From the NCBI RefSeq assembly GCF_036194065.1, contig NZ_CP108095.1, positions 3,596,001-3,660,000 of the forward strand: 64,000 nt of DNA, written 5' to 3'. A model generated the notes under the pieces. It ran no database searches. It had not been told where the DNA came from and worked only from the letters and a program-made list of their open reading frames with translations. This DNA is from Streptomyces sp. NBC_00239 (GTDB taxonomy: Bacteria > Actinomycetota > Actinomycetes > Streptomycetales > Streptomycetaceae). The first letter of the stretch is position 1, and the number at the start of each line of letters is the position of its first letter. Below, in pieces: positions 19,107-29,177 of the stretch. A program made the translations under genes and the position numbers.

Positions 19107-19613
19107 ATGAGCGAGCAGTACCCCACCGTCAGTCTCCGCGTCCCGACCGAAGAGGACGCGTACGCCTGGCACCGCGTCTTCGCCGATCCCGAGGTCATGG
19201 AATTCCAGGGCGGGGTGCCCGCCGAGCTGTCGGTGTACGAGGAGCTGACCGCACGCCAGCGCATGCACGACGCCCAGCTCGGCGTCTGTTTCTGGACGGT
19301 CCTCGACGAACACGGCGAGGTCATCGGCTTCACCGGCGCCCAGCCCTGGCCGCGCGACTGGGGCCCGGTGGGCGAGATCGAGATCGGCTGGCGGCTGGCC
19401 CGCCCGTACTGGGGCAAGGGGTACGTGACGGCCGCGGCCCGCGAGACCCTGGAGCGGGTGCGGGCCGCCGGGATACCGAGAGTGGTCGCGATGGTGGACG
19501 CCCGCAACACCCGCTCGATCGCGGTGACGCAGCGGCTCGGCATGGAGCTGGAGGAGACCTTCACCCTGGGCTCGGGCACCACCGGCCACCGCTACGGCAT
19601 CAGCTTCGACTAG
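19107..19613 (+). CDS. GNAT-family N-acetyltransferase (RimJ/RimL-like)
   Basis: A 168-residue acetyltransferase of the type that modifies proteins or small molecules. The acetyl-CoA binding region is seen in IEIGWRLARPYWGKGYVTAA near residue 93, followed by NTRSIAVTQRLGMELE. The N-terminal SLRVPTEEDAYAWHRVFADP is typical of the Acetyltransf_3 subgroup. The substrate is unknown. It is divergent from the reductase with about 98 bases between the starts. Confidence 0.9.
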   Translation: MSEQYPTVSLRVPTEEDAYAWHRVFADPEVMEFQGGVPAELSVYEELTARQRMHDAQLGVCFWTVLDEHGEVIGFTGAQPWPRDWGPVGEIEIGWRLARPYWGKGYVTAAARETLERVRAAGIPRVVAMVDARNTRSIAVTQRLGMELEETFTLGSGTTGHRYGISFD

Positions 19614-19706
19614 CCGCCGGAGCCGAGGGCCGCAGGAGGACCGCACGAGGTCCGGCGGAGGGGCGCGGCAAACCCGGCGGAGGGCGGCGGGAGGACCCGC
19701 GGACGG

Positions 19707-20618
19707 TCAGAAGACGGACAGCCCGGTCAGGGTGGTGAACCGGTCCAAGGCCGCCACCCCCGCCACCGAGTTGCCGCGCTCGTCGAGCCCGGGGCTCCAC
19801 ACGCACAGCGTGCAGCGCCCGGGCACGACCGCGACGATCCCGCCGCCCACCCCGCTCTTGCCGGGCAGGCCCACCCGGTACGCGAAATCGCCGGCCGCGT
19901 CGTACGTGCCGCAGGTCAGCATGACCGCGTTGACCTGCTTGGCCTCGCTGCGGGTCAGCAGCCGGGAGCCGTCGGCGAGCAGGCCGTGCCGGGCCAGGAA
20001 GCGCGCGGCGAGGGCCAGGTCGGCGCAGCTCGTCTCGATGGAGCACTGCCAGAAGTAGTGGTCGAGGAGGGCGGGCACCGGGCCGGTGATGTTGCCGTAC
20101 GCGGCCATGAAGTGGGCGAGGGCGGCGTTGCGGTCGCCGTGCGCGGCCTCGGACTCGGCGACCTCGGCGTTGAAGGCCAGTTCCGGGTTGCCGCTCTCGC
20201 GGCGCAGGAACTCCAGCAGCTCGCTGCTCGCGTCGCCGGTCCACGTCTGCAGGCGGTCGGTGACCACCAGCGCGCCCGCGTTGATGAACGGATTGCGCGG
20301 GATGCCGTTCTCGTACTCCAGCTGCACCAGGGAGTTGAACGGATTGCCGGAGGGCTCGCGGCCCACCCGGTCCCACAGGCTGTCGCCGCCGTGCGCCAGG
20401 ACCAGCGCGAGCGTGAACACCTTGGTGATCGACTGGGCGGAGAACGGCACCTGCCAGTCGCCCACCCCGTGGACGTTCCCGTCGAGGTCGGCGATGGCCA
20501 TGCCGAAGCGGCCCGGGTCGACTCCGGCGAGCGCCGGGATGTACTCGGCCGGGGTGCCGGTGCCGACCAGCGGGGCGACGTCCTCGGCGATCTGCTCCAG
20601 TACGGCCTGGTAGTCCAC
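19707..20618 (-). CDS. glsA: Glutaminase
   Basis: A 303-residue serine-dependent glutaminase of the beta-lactamase-like fold, converting glutamine to glutamate and ammonia. The catalytic SxxK pair is Ser63 and Lys66 in SAQSITKVF; NPFINAGALV and YGNITGPVPALLDHYFWQ are also conserved. The only suitable start near the family N-terminus is GTG at 20618 (VDYQAVLEQIAED); the preceding Val-Asp is encoded by GTA and cannot initiate. It lies 14 bases after menG on the same strand and may be co-transcribed. Confidence 0.93.
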   Translation of the reverse strand: MDYQAVLEQIAEDVAPLVGTGTPAEYIPALAGVDPGRFGMAIADLDGNVHGVGDWQVPFSAQSITKVFTLALVLAHGGDSLWDRVGREPSGNPFNSLVQLEYENGIPRNPFINAGALVVTDRLQTWTGDASSELLEFLRRESGNPELAFNAEVAESEAAHGDRNAALAHFMAAYGNITGPVPALLDHYFWQCSIETSCADLALAARFLARHGLLADGSRLLTRSEAKQVNAVMLTCGTYDAAGDFAYRVGLPGKSGVGGGIVAVVPGRCTLCVWSPGLDERGNSVAGVAALDRFTTLTGLSVF

Positions 20619-20632
20619 GGGGGTACGGACGT

Positions 20633-21349
20633 CTACGCGGCGGGCTCGGCCGGGGCGCCCGGCTTGAAACCGCGGTGCAGGGCGACGATGCCGCCGGTCA
20701 GGTTGCGCCACGCGACGCCGGACCAGCCGGCCTTGCCCAGCAGCGAGGCCAGTTCGGCCTGGCCGGGCCACTCGCGGATGGACTCGGCGAGGTAGACGTA
20801 CGCGTCCGGGTTGGAGGACACGGCCCGCGCCACCGGCGGCAGGGCGCGCATCAGGTACTCGGTGTACACGGTCCGGAACGGCGCCCAGGTGGGCTGCGAG
20901 AACTCGCAGATGACGACCTTGCCGCCGGGCTTGGTCACCCGGTACAGCTCGCGCAGCGCGCCCTCGGTCTCCTGGACGTTGCGCAGGCCGAAGGAGATCG
21001 TGACGGTGTCGAACACGCCGTCCTTGAACGGCAGCTTCGTGGCGTCCCCGGCGGTCAGCGGCAGGTAGGGGTGCCGCTTCTTGCCCTCGGCGAGCATGCC
21101 GAGGGAGAAGTCGCAGGGCACGACGTACGCGCCGGTCGCGGCGAACGGCAGCGAGGAGGTCGCGGTGCCGGCGGCCAGGTCGAGCACCTTCTGGCCGGGG
21201 CGGGCGTCGACCGCGCGGGCGACCTCCTTGCGCCAGAGGCGGGCCTGGCCGAGGGAGAGCACGTCGTTGGTGACGTCGTAGTTGGCCGCGACTCCGTCGA
21301 ACATCGAGGCGACCTCGTGGGGCTGCTTGTCCAGGGATGCGCGGGTCAC
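20633..21349 (-). CDS. menG: Demethylmenaquinone methyltransferase
   Basis: A 238-residue SAM-dependent methyltransferase of the UbiE/MenG family that carries out the last C-methylation of menaquinone. The N-terminal [20 protein letters not shown] and the SAM motif [12 protein letters not shown] near residue 57 are diagnostic, as is [18 protein letters not shown] near 125. The start is GTG at 21349 ([13 protein letters not shown]). The menaquinone genes mqnC, mqnA, mqnE and mqnP are elsewhere in the window. Confidence 0.95.
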   Translation of the reverse strand: MTRASLDKQPHEVASMFDGVAANYDVTNDVLSLGQARLWRKEVARAVDARPGQKVLDLAAGTATSSLPFAATGAYVVPCDFSLGMLAEGKKRHPYLPLTAGDATKLPFKDGVFDTVTISFGLRNVQETEGALRELYRVTKPGGKVVICEFSQPTWAPFRTVYTEYLMRALPPVARAVSSNPDAYVYLAESIREWPGQAELASLLGKAGWSGVAWRNLTGGIVALHRGFKPGAPAEPAA

Positions 21350-21464
21350 TGGCGTTCGGCCTCGCAGGTGTCGGGTGCGGAGGCGGCGCAAGCCCCGCCC
21401 GCACGACGCGGTGTGTACCCCCCCATTCTGGCACCCCCACCCCCCACCCCTGACAGGCAACCTC

Positions 21465-21740
21465 CCCCCTCGCCGGCGCCCTGGGGCGCAACACCCAGCC
21501 TTGTCGGCGCTGCGTGCGGCAATTCCAGCCTCGCCGGTGCCCTGGGGCGCAATTCCCAGCCTCGCCGGCGTTTGAGGCGCGGGGTTTGGGGCGGAGCCCC
21601 AAGACTGCAACCCGGCTCCGCCGGGCACCGGGCTCCGCCCGGACCCGCTCCTCAAACGCCGGAGGGGCTGAATGGTGCGCGGGGTCAAACGCCGGAGGGG
21701 AGGGTGCGCGGGGTCAAACGCAGGAGGGGCTGGAGGCGCC
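21465..21740. repeat. Palindromic cloverleaf repeat, copy 3 (core 21557-21670)
   Basis: A 114-bp core in the same orientation as copy 1, four bases longer because of an insertion (GACTG) between the first and second hairpins. The left arm has units starting at about 21465, 21496 and 21526 (30-31 bp), each with CAGCCT-type ends and GGGGCGCAA-type tails. The right arm has three AAACGC(C/A)GGAGGGG units with 33 and 29 bp spacing. It lies in the 496-base gap upstream of menG. No gene is visible in that gap, and predicted peptides there are translated repeat. Confidence 0.85.
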
Positions 21741-21845
21741 CCCGAGGGGGCAGGGCGGGAACTGGCCTGAAGGACAGTGGTGTGGTGGGGGGCGGCGTGG
21801 TCAACTCTTCGGCGGCCCGGACATCCCCCACGGAAAGGCACGCGC

Positions 21846-22247
21846 ATGATGAACAGAACGTGTCTCCGCGCCCTCGCCACCGCCCTCGCACTGGCCGCCG
21901 CCCTCACCACCGGCGTCTCGTCCGCGACCGCCGCCGTCGACAAGGACGGCATCCTCGACCCCGGCGAGTTCGGGCTGTTCTGCCTGCAGAACCAGGGCGG
22001 CGCCGTCTTCGACATGTACACCGCGGACGCGAACTTCCGCGACAACTACTTCAAGGGCAGCCTGGCGTGCGCCCAGCACACCACCAACGACTACACCGAG
22101 TCGTACCTGAACCGGGACACCGCCGAGTGGTCCGTGTACACCGAGGCCTACCGCGGCGGATACGTCGGGTTCCTGCCCGCCGGATACCGCGGCAACGCCA
22201 GCACCCTGTACCGCAATACGATCACCTCCGCCTACCTGGAGCCGTGA
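21846..22247 (+). CDS. Secreted peptidase inhibitor I36-like protein
   Basis: A 133-residue secreted protein. The signal peptide spans residues 1-32 ([17 protein letters not shown]), and the mature part has the two-cysteine beta-rich layout of peptidase inhibitor family I36/beta-gamma-crystallin-like proteins ([17 protein letters not shown], and [20 protein letters not shown]). The start is ATG at 21846 or 21849 (MMNRTCLRA), with GGAAAGGCACGCGC upstream. Inhibitor activity is inferred from family only. Two further proteins in this window (31200 and 32512) carry a similar domain. Confidence 0.75.
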   Translation: MMNRTCLRALATALALAAALTTGVSSATAAVDKDGILDPGEFGLFCLQNQGGAVFDMYTADANFRDNYFKGSLACAQHTTNDYTESYLNRDTAEWSVYTEAYRGGYVGFLPAGYRGNASTLYRNTITSAYLEP

Positions 22248-22306
22248 GCCGGGATACGCTGCCGGTCACTCGCGCCCAGCACCAGCTGCCAACCCGGGGG
22301 GATTCC

Positions 22307-22660
22307 GTGGAGCGTCCCTGCTTACCGTGCACCTGGGCTCCCGGCACGCTCGACGCCGACCGCCTGCACCGGGCCCTGGCCGGGATACCGCGGCTGACCG
22401 ATCAGGAGCTGTCGGTGTTCCGCTGCCTGCACACCGGGCCGACCAACGCGCAGCTCGCCGCGCACCTCCATCTGACCGTGCGGACCGCGAAGTTCCACGT
22501 GGCGAACATCCGCGCCAAGCTGGGCGGGGTGTCCCGGCTGCAGGCCTGCCTGCTCGCCGTCCACCACACCGCCACTCCGGCCGGGCCGGCACCCGCCGGG
22601 ACCGCACCGGCCGGGTCCGGCGAGGTCAGCGTCTGCGGTGGAGCAGCCGTCCCGCGATGA
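22307..22660 (+). CDS. Small LuxR-type helix-turn-helix protein
   Basis: A 117-residue protein whose middle (LTDQELSVFRCLHTGPTNAQ to VSRLQACLLAV) is a complete LuxR/NarL C-terminal DNA-binding domain. It has the usual LSxRTVKxHVxNIRxKL pattern as LTVRTAKFHVANIRAKLG. There is no receiver or sensor domain. The GTG at 22307 follows GGGGGGATTCC. The last 35 bases overlap the 3' end of the convergent amidohydrolase-like gene. The start codon could also lie a little downstream. Confidence 0.7.
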   Translation: MERPCLPCTWAPGTLDADRLHRALAGIPRLTDQELSVFRCLHTGPTNAQLAAHLHLTVRTAKFHVANIRAKLGGVSRLQACLLAVHHTATPAGPAPAGTAPAGSGEVSVCGGAAVPR

Positions 22661-23288
22661 CCGTGGCCACGCAGCCGGCCGCGCCGCGGGCCGCCAGCGC
22701 CGCCTCGTCCGGCACGTCGAAGACGGCGAAGTCGGCGCGGGCGCCCACCGCGAGCGGCCGCAGCACCACGTCGGCGAGGTCGCGCGCGCCGGCCAGCGGG
22801 TCGAGGGACGGCAGCGGGTCCGGGACGGGCGGCGCGTCGGGCACCGGGACGGTCTCCAGGCCGGAGCGGGCCACCGGCGCGGCGAGGAGCGGGTCCCCGG
22901 GCACGACGGCGACCGCGGTGGTGCCGTACCGCAGCATCTGCTGGAGCCCGCGGCGCACGCTGCCGGCCCGGCGGGGCACGTCCAGCTCGGCCGCGGTCAA
23001 GCCGTGGGCGGCCAGCGCCTCGCCGTGCAGCGGCTCGGTGCCGAGCCGGTCGGCCTCCCGCGGGTCGGGGTGGTAGCAGCTCGTCAGCAGCCACTGCGCG
23101 TGCCGCTGGCGCAGGCCCGGGGTGAGCACGCCCGGCCAGGCGCGGACCCGGGCCCTGGGGTGTTCTGCCTCCAGTGCGGCGCGGGGGCCGATCGCGGCGA
23201 TCCGGTCGTGCTCGACGAGCACCGCCCCGTCCGGCAGCGGCGCGGAACCGACCGGCAGCAGCAGGGGGGCGGTGTGCAGCGTCAGCAA
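22626..23288 (-). CDS. Truncated amidohydrolase-like protein next to mqnC
   Basis: A 220-residue protein that resembles the beta-sandwich ends of imidazolonepropionase/amidohydrolase enzymes (PLPDGAVLVEHDRIAAIGPR near residue 18; DFAVFDVPDE near 185). The catalytic barrel between them is too short. The metal-binding HxH that normally follows PG(F/L) is replaced by LTPGLRQRHAQW. Hydrolase activity is therefore doubtful. It follows mqnC by seven bases on the same strand, so a structural or regulatory role in menaquinone synthesis is possible. Confidence 0.75.
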   Translation of the reverse strand: MLTLHTAPLLLPVGSAPLPDGAVLVEHDRIAAIGPRAALEAEHPRARVRAWPGVLTPGLRQRHAQWLLTSCYHPDPREADRLGTEPLHGEALAAHGLTAAELDVPRRAGSVRRGLQQMLRYGTTAVAVVPGDPLLAAPVARSGLETVPVPDAPPVPDPLPSLDPLAGARDLADVVLRPLAVGARADFAVFDVPDEAALAARGAAGCVATVIAGRLLHRRR

Positions 23289-23295
23289 CGCCGGC

Positions 23296-24495
23296 TCAGC
23301 GGGCGTCGAGGAGCTTCAGCTCCGGGTGGGCGGTGCCGCCCTCGATCGCGGTCGAGGAGATGTGCGAGACCACGCGCTCGTCGACCGGGTCGTTCGCCGG
23401 GTCGTCGTGCACGACGAGGTGCTCGTACGTGGTCGCGCGCTGGGCCGGGACGCGGTCCGCCTTGCGGATCAGGTCCATGATCTCCTGGCGGTTCGAGCGG
23501 TGCTTGGCACCGGCCGAGGAGACGACGTTCTCCTCCAGCATGATCGAGCCGAGGTCGTCGGCGCCGTAGTGCAGGGAGAGCTGGCCGGCCTCCTTGCCGA
23601 CGGTCAGCCAGGAGCCCTGGATGTGCGCGATGTTGTCGAGGAAGAGCCGGGCGATCGCGATCATCCGCAGGTACTCGAAGATCGTCGCCTGGGTGCGGCC
23701 CTTGAGGTGGTTGTTCTCGGGCTGGTACGTGTACGGGATGAAGGCCCGGAAGCCACCCGTCCGGTCCTGCACGTCACGGATCATCGCGATGTGCTCGATC
23801 CGCTCGGCGTTGGTCTCGCCGGTGCCCATCAGCATGGTGGAGGTGGACTCCACGCCCAGGTTGTGGGCGATCTCCATGATCTCCAGCCAGCGCTCGCCGG
23901 ACTCCTTCAGCGGGGCGATGGCCTTGCGGGGGCGCTCCGGCAGAAGTTCGGCGCCGGCGCCCGCGAAGGAGTCGAGGCCCGCGGCGTGGATCCGGCGGAT
24001 CGCCTCCTCGGCGCTCACGCCCGAGATCCTGGCCATGTGCTCGACCTCGGACGCGCCGAGGGAGTGGATGACCAGCTGCGGGAACTCCTTCTTGATGGCG
24101 GAGAAGTGCTCCTCGTAGTACTCGACGCCGTAGTCCGGGTGGTGGCCGCCCTGGAACATGATCTGCGTGCCGCCGAGCTCGACGGTCTCCGCGCAGCGGC
24201 GCAGGATGTCGTCGAGGCCGCGGGACCAGCCCTTCTTGGTGTCCTTGGGGGCCGCGTAGAACGCGCAGAACTTGCACGCCGTCACGCAGACGTTCGTGTA
24301 GTTGATGTTCCGCTCGATGATGTACGTCGCGATGTGCTCGGTGCCGGCGTACCGGCGGCGGCGCACGGCGTCGGCCGCCTGGCCCAGCGCGTGCAGCGGC
24401 GCGTGGCGGTAGAGGTCGAGCGCCTCCTCCGCGGAGATCCGGCCTCCCTCGGCGGCTCGGTCGAGAACGGACTGGAGAGCGGCCTGGTCGGTCAC
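23296..24495 (-). CDS. mqnC: Cyclic dehypoxanthinyl futalosine synthase
   Basis: A 399-residue radical SAM enzyme of the futalosine menaquinone pathway. It cyclises dehypoxanthine futalosine. The cluster ligands are Cys70, Cys74 and Cys77 (VCVTACKFCAFY), followed by YGVEYYEEHFSAIKKEFP and MLMGTGETNAERIEH, typical of MqnC. It is distinguished from MqnE (also in the window) by its N-terminal region and the KFCAFYA motif. It is probably translated together with the small gene downstream. Confidence 0.95.
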   Translation of the reverse strand: MTDQAALQSVLDRAAEGGRISAEEALDLYRHAPLHALGQAADAVRRRRYAGTEHIATYIIERNINYTNVCVTACKFCAFYAAPKDTKKGWSRGLDDILRRCAETVELGGTQIMFQGGHHPDYGVEYYEEHFSAIKKEFPQLVIHSLGASEVEHMARISGVSAEEAIRRIHAAGLDSFAGAGAELLPERPRKAIAPLKESGERWLEIMEIAHNLGVESTSTMLMGTGETNAERIEHIAMIRDVQDRTGGFRAFIPYTYQPENNHLKGRTQATIFEYLRMIAIARLFLDNIAHIQGSWLTVGKEAGQLSLHYGADDLGSIMLEENVVSSAGAKHRSNRQEIMDLIRKADRVPAQRATTYEHLVVHDDPANDPVDERVVSHISSTAIEGGTAHPELKLLDAR

Positions 24496-24598
24496 CGGTG
24501 CTCACCTTTCGGCGGAGGTCGAGGAGGAACGAGGAGGAGCGGGAGGGGCACGAAGGGCGGACCCCGAGCCAGCCTACGCCAGGGCCGGGGCCCGGCCG

Positions 24599-26410
24599 TC
24601 AGGGGCTGCGGGTCAGGTCCCCGACGGGCTTTCCGGCGGCCCGGTCGCCCGACACGTAGTGCAGGGTGCCGTCCGGGTTCAGGGTGAACCGTTCCGCCTT
24701 GCTGCCGTCGGAGCACACGCCCGGGTGCGGGTTGGTCGTCCGGCTGCTGTCCAGGACCAGGCTCTTGTCGGTGGCCGACACGAGCTTCCACTCCCCGCTG
24801 CAGTCGGCGCCCAGGAGCTCCAGGACGGAGCGGTCGCGGGCCACGGTCTGCCCCACCCGGCCCGCCGAGATGGTGAGTTCCATCTCGCTGGACACGTTCA
24901 GGTTGGTGGTGGTGATGGTGCCCTTCCAGGTGCCGAGGAAGGCTTCGGGGACGTCCCGGCGGGTGCCCTGCTCCGCGGTCGCTCCCGGCGAGGGGCGGCC
25001 CGTCGCGGGGCTGCCCGTCGGGTCGGTGGCGGCCGGGGGCGTGGCGCCCGGAGCGGTCGACGCCTTGCCGCCGTCCGCGAGGGCATGGCCCTTCGATCGG
25101 CCGGGCAGCAGGTCGAGGGCGTACAGGCCGCCGCCGGTCACGGCCACGACGGCCGCGGCGACCGCGAGCGCGACCGTGCAGCTGACCCGGCGCCCGGCGG
25201 TCGCGGTCACGCTGAGCCCGCTCCCCGCGCCCGGGGCGGCCGTACCGGTGCCGGAGCCCGGGTCCGGGACCGGGCCGGAGCCGCTCCCCGGGCCGGTGGC
25301 CGGACCGCCGTAGCCGGGGACGGGCGTACCCGCGCCGTCGGATCCCGCCGTCGCCGGGCCGCCGCCCGGCATGCCGTCCCGCGGGCCCGGGAGGACCCCG
25401 CCCGGCGGACCGTACGAGGGGTCCGGCGGGCCGAAGCCGCCGCCCTCGCCGCGGCCTCCGTACGAGGGCGTGGCGAACGGCACCGGGCCGGACGCGTCGG
25501 CGGGGGCCTGTGCCGGTTCCAGGTCCAGCAGCCGGACCGTCGCCCGCGAGACGTCGGCGACCAGCGGCGCGGGCAGCCAGCCCGGCTGGACGAGCGCGGC
25601 GGCGCCCGCAGGGGCCAGCGCGGCCGACAGCTCGCCGGGGGTGGGCCGGGCGGCCGGGTTCTTCGCCAGGCAGGCGAGCACCAGCTCGCGCAGCTCCCCG
25701 GTCAGGGCCCGGCCGACCTCCGGCTCCTCGTGCACGACCTTGTAGAGGAGGGTCGCCGAGTTGTCCCCGGTGAAGGGCGGGGCGCCGGTCGCCGCGAAGA
25801 CGAGGACCGCGCCCAGCGAGAACAGGTCGGCGGCCGCGGTGGTGCCCTTGCCGAGGATCTGCTCGGGGGCCATGTAGCCGGGCGAGCCCACCGAGACACC
25901 GGTGGAGGTCAGCGAGGCCGTGCCGTCGGTGGCCCGCGCGATCCCGAAGTCGATCAGCCGGGGCCCGTCCAGGGTGAGCATCACGTTCGACGGCTTCACG
26001 TCCCGGTGGACCAGGCCCAGCGCGTGCACGGCCGCGAGGGCCTCGGCCAGCCCGCAGCCGATCGCCCGTACGGATGATTCCGGCAGCGGGCCGTGCGCGG
26101 CCAGCGCCCGGTCCAGCGAGGAGCCCGCCACGTAGCCGGTGGCCACCCACGGCACCGGCGCCTCCGGATCCGCGTCCAGCACCGGGGCCGTCCACGCGCC
26201 GCCGACCCGGCGGGCCGCCGCGACCTCCCGCCGGAACCGGGCCCGGAACTCCTCGTCCCGGGCGAAGTGCGGGTGCACGATCTTCACCGCGACGGTCCGG
26301 CCGCCGGCGCTGCGCCCCAGGTAGACGGCCCCCATGCCGCCCGCGCCGAGCCTGCCGAGGAGCCGGTACGCCCCGATGGTCTGCGGGTCCCCCGCTTCGA
26401 GCGGCTGCAT
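24599..26410 (-). CDS. Membrane Ser/Thr protein kinase (PASTA-less, with extracellular sensor-like domain)
   Basis: A 603-residue Hanks-type kinase. The kinase domain covers residues 15-265 with the glycine loop GAGGMG at 22-27, Lys43, HRDVKPSN (Asp137), DFG at 154-156 and APE at 181-183. Residues 300-400 are a Pro/Gly-rich linker, and a single helix spans about 411-433. The last 110 residues lie outside the cell and contain WKGTITTTNLNVSSEMELTI followed by alternating beta-like segments, probably a ligand-sensing barrel. The start at MQPLEAGDP is preferred to an upstream in-frame ATG at 26584 because kinase homology begins there. Confidence 0.93.
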   Translation of the reverse strand: MQPLEAGDPQTIGAYRLLGRLGAGGMGAVYLGRSAGGRTVAVKIVHPHFARDEEFRARFRREVAAARRVGGAWTAPVLDADPEAPVPWVATGYVAGSSLDRALAAHGPLPESSVRAIGCGLAEALAAVHALGLVHRDVKPSNVMLTLDGPRLIDFGIARATDGTASLTSTGVSVGSPGYMAPEQILGKGTTAAADLFSLGAVLVFAATGAPPFTGDNSATLLYKVVHEEPEVGRALTGELRELVLACLAKNPAARPTPGELSAALAPAGAAALVQPGWLPAPLVADVSRATVRLLDLEPAQAPADASGPVPFATPSYGGRGEGGGFGPPDPSYGPPGGVLPGPRDGMPGGGPATAGSDGAGTPVPGYGGPATGPGSGSGPVPDPGSGTGTAAPGAGSGLSVTATAGRRVSCTVALAVAAAVVAVTGGGLYALDLLPGRSKGHALADGGKASTAPGATPPAATDPTGSPATGRPSPGATAEQGTRRDVPEAFLGTWKGTITTTNLNVSSEMELTISAGRVGQTVARDRSVLELLGADCSGEWKLVSATDKSLVLDSSRTTNPHPGVCSDGSKAERFTLNPDGTLHYVSGDRAAGKPVGDLTRSP

Positions 26411-26511
26411 GGCTCCCCCTGCTGTCGTACGCCCGTGCCGGTGCAGCACCCTAAGCGGTCTCGGGGACGCCGGTGACGCAAACGCGGCGAATCCGTGCAA
26501 CGGTGATCCGC

Positions 26512-28492
<1,981 letters not shown>

Positions 28493-28583
28493 CTAGCCCG
28501 CGGCCGGCCGTCAGCCTCGTCGAGGGTCTCAAACGTCCGAGTGACGTGATCTTTCCCTCTGGTCTCCTCCGTGCTCTGCGTGC

Positions 28584-28589
28584 TAGGCT
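28584..28589 (+). promoter_or_regulatory. Putative -10 element of the cold-shock gene
   Basis: TAGGCT matches the HrdB-type -10 pattern TAGRRT at five of six positions. If used, the transcript would start near 28597 and have a 5' leader of about 120 bases. No strong -35 element is visible at 17-18 bases. Confidence 0.35.
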
Positions 28590-28626
28590 CCACGCAAGTT
28601 GCAGTTTGGTTTCCCTTGCAGTACAG

Positions 28627-28657
28627 AGCCTGCGGAGCATGTAACCCGCAGGCTTTT
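28627..28657 (+). promoter_or_regulatory. Terminator-like hairpin in the leader of the cold-shock gene
   Basis: AGCCTGCGG and CCGCAGGCT form a perfect nine-base stem with a ten-base loop, followed by TTTTGTAGTTTT. This looks like an intrinsic terminator placed in the leader about 65 bases before the start codon. It might be an attenuator or temperature-responsive element, or it might stabilise the mRNA. Confidence 0.5.
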
Positions 28658-28719
28658 GTAGTTTTCAGACTTCTCAGCAGGTTCTGGAGCAGGGCAACCC
28701 TTTGGCCCAAGGAGGGCTT

Positions 28720-28923
28720 ATGGCTACCGGAACCGTGAAGTGGTTCAACGCTGAAAAGGGCTTCGGCTTCATCGCCCAGGACGGCGGCGGCCCGGATGTC
28801 TTCGTTCACTACTCCGCGATCAACGCCTCTGGCTTCCGCTCCCTCGAGGAGAACCAGCAGGTGAACTTCGACGTCACGCAGGGCCCGAAGGGTCCGCAGG
28901 CGGAGAACGTCACCCCGGCCTAG
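28720..28923 (+). CDS. Cold-shock protein (CspA family)
   Basis: A 67-residue single-domain cold-shock protein with RNP1 (KGFGFIAQ) and RNP2 (VFVHYSAI), ending ENVTPA as in other Streptomyces CspA proteins. It binds single-stranded RNA or DNA. The ATG follows a strong AAGGAGGGCTT ribosome site. A strong terminator follows the stop codon. It stands alone, divergent from mqnA. Confidence 0.97.
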   Translation: MATGTVKWFNAEKGFGFIAQDGGGPDVFVHYSAINASGFRSLEENQQVNFDVTQGPKGPQAENVTPA

Positions 28924-28981
28924 TTGCCCGGGCCGACCCGATCGCGGTCGGAAGCAAGTAGTACTTCAAGTGCAGTACCCA

Positions 28982-29028
28982 AGGAGCCCTGCCCTTCCGC
29001 GCAAGCGGGGGCGGGGCTCCTGCCTTTT
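28982..29028 (+). terminator. Rho-independent terminator of the cold-shock gene
   Basis: AGGAGCCCTGCCC pairs with GGGCGGGGCTCCT (13 pairs including one T-G wobble), and GCCTTTT follows. It lies about 60 bases after the cold-shock stop codon. Confidence 0.8.
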
Positions 29029-29104
29029 CGTGCGCCGTTTCCGCGGCGGAACGGCGCGCGGAAGGGTCCGCGAATGCGGCCCGCCGACAGGGCCCGCGGA
29101 CATG

Positions 29105-29144
29105 GCGGAGCCCCGCACCCCGGGTGAGGGGTGCGGGGCTCCGC
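29105..29144. terminator. Perfect 17-bp inverted repeat, terminator of the lytic transglycosylase gene
   Basis: GCGGAGCCCCGCACCCC and its perfect reverse complement are separated by six bases. It lies about 35 bases past the 3' end of the minus-strand transglycosylase gene and may also act as a second barrier behind the cold-shock terminator. Confidence 0.7.
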
Positions 29145-29177
29145 CGCGTTCAGGACTTGACGGTCGGGACTCGGCTG

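Noticed and set aside
22626..23288. Pseudogene call for the truncated amidohydrolase
   Set aside because: The frame is intact, has normal codon bias and is closely coupled to mqnC, so it is better treated as a functional short protein of unknown role.
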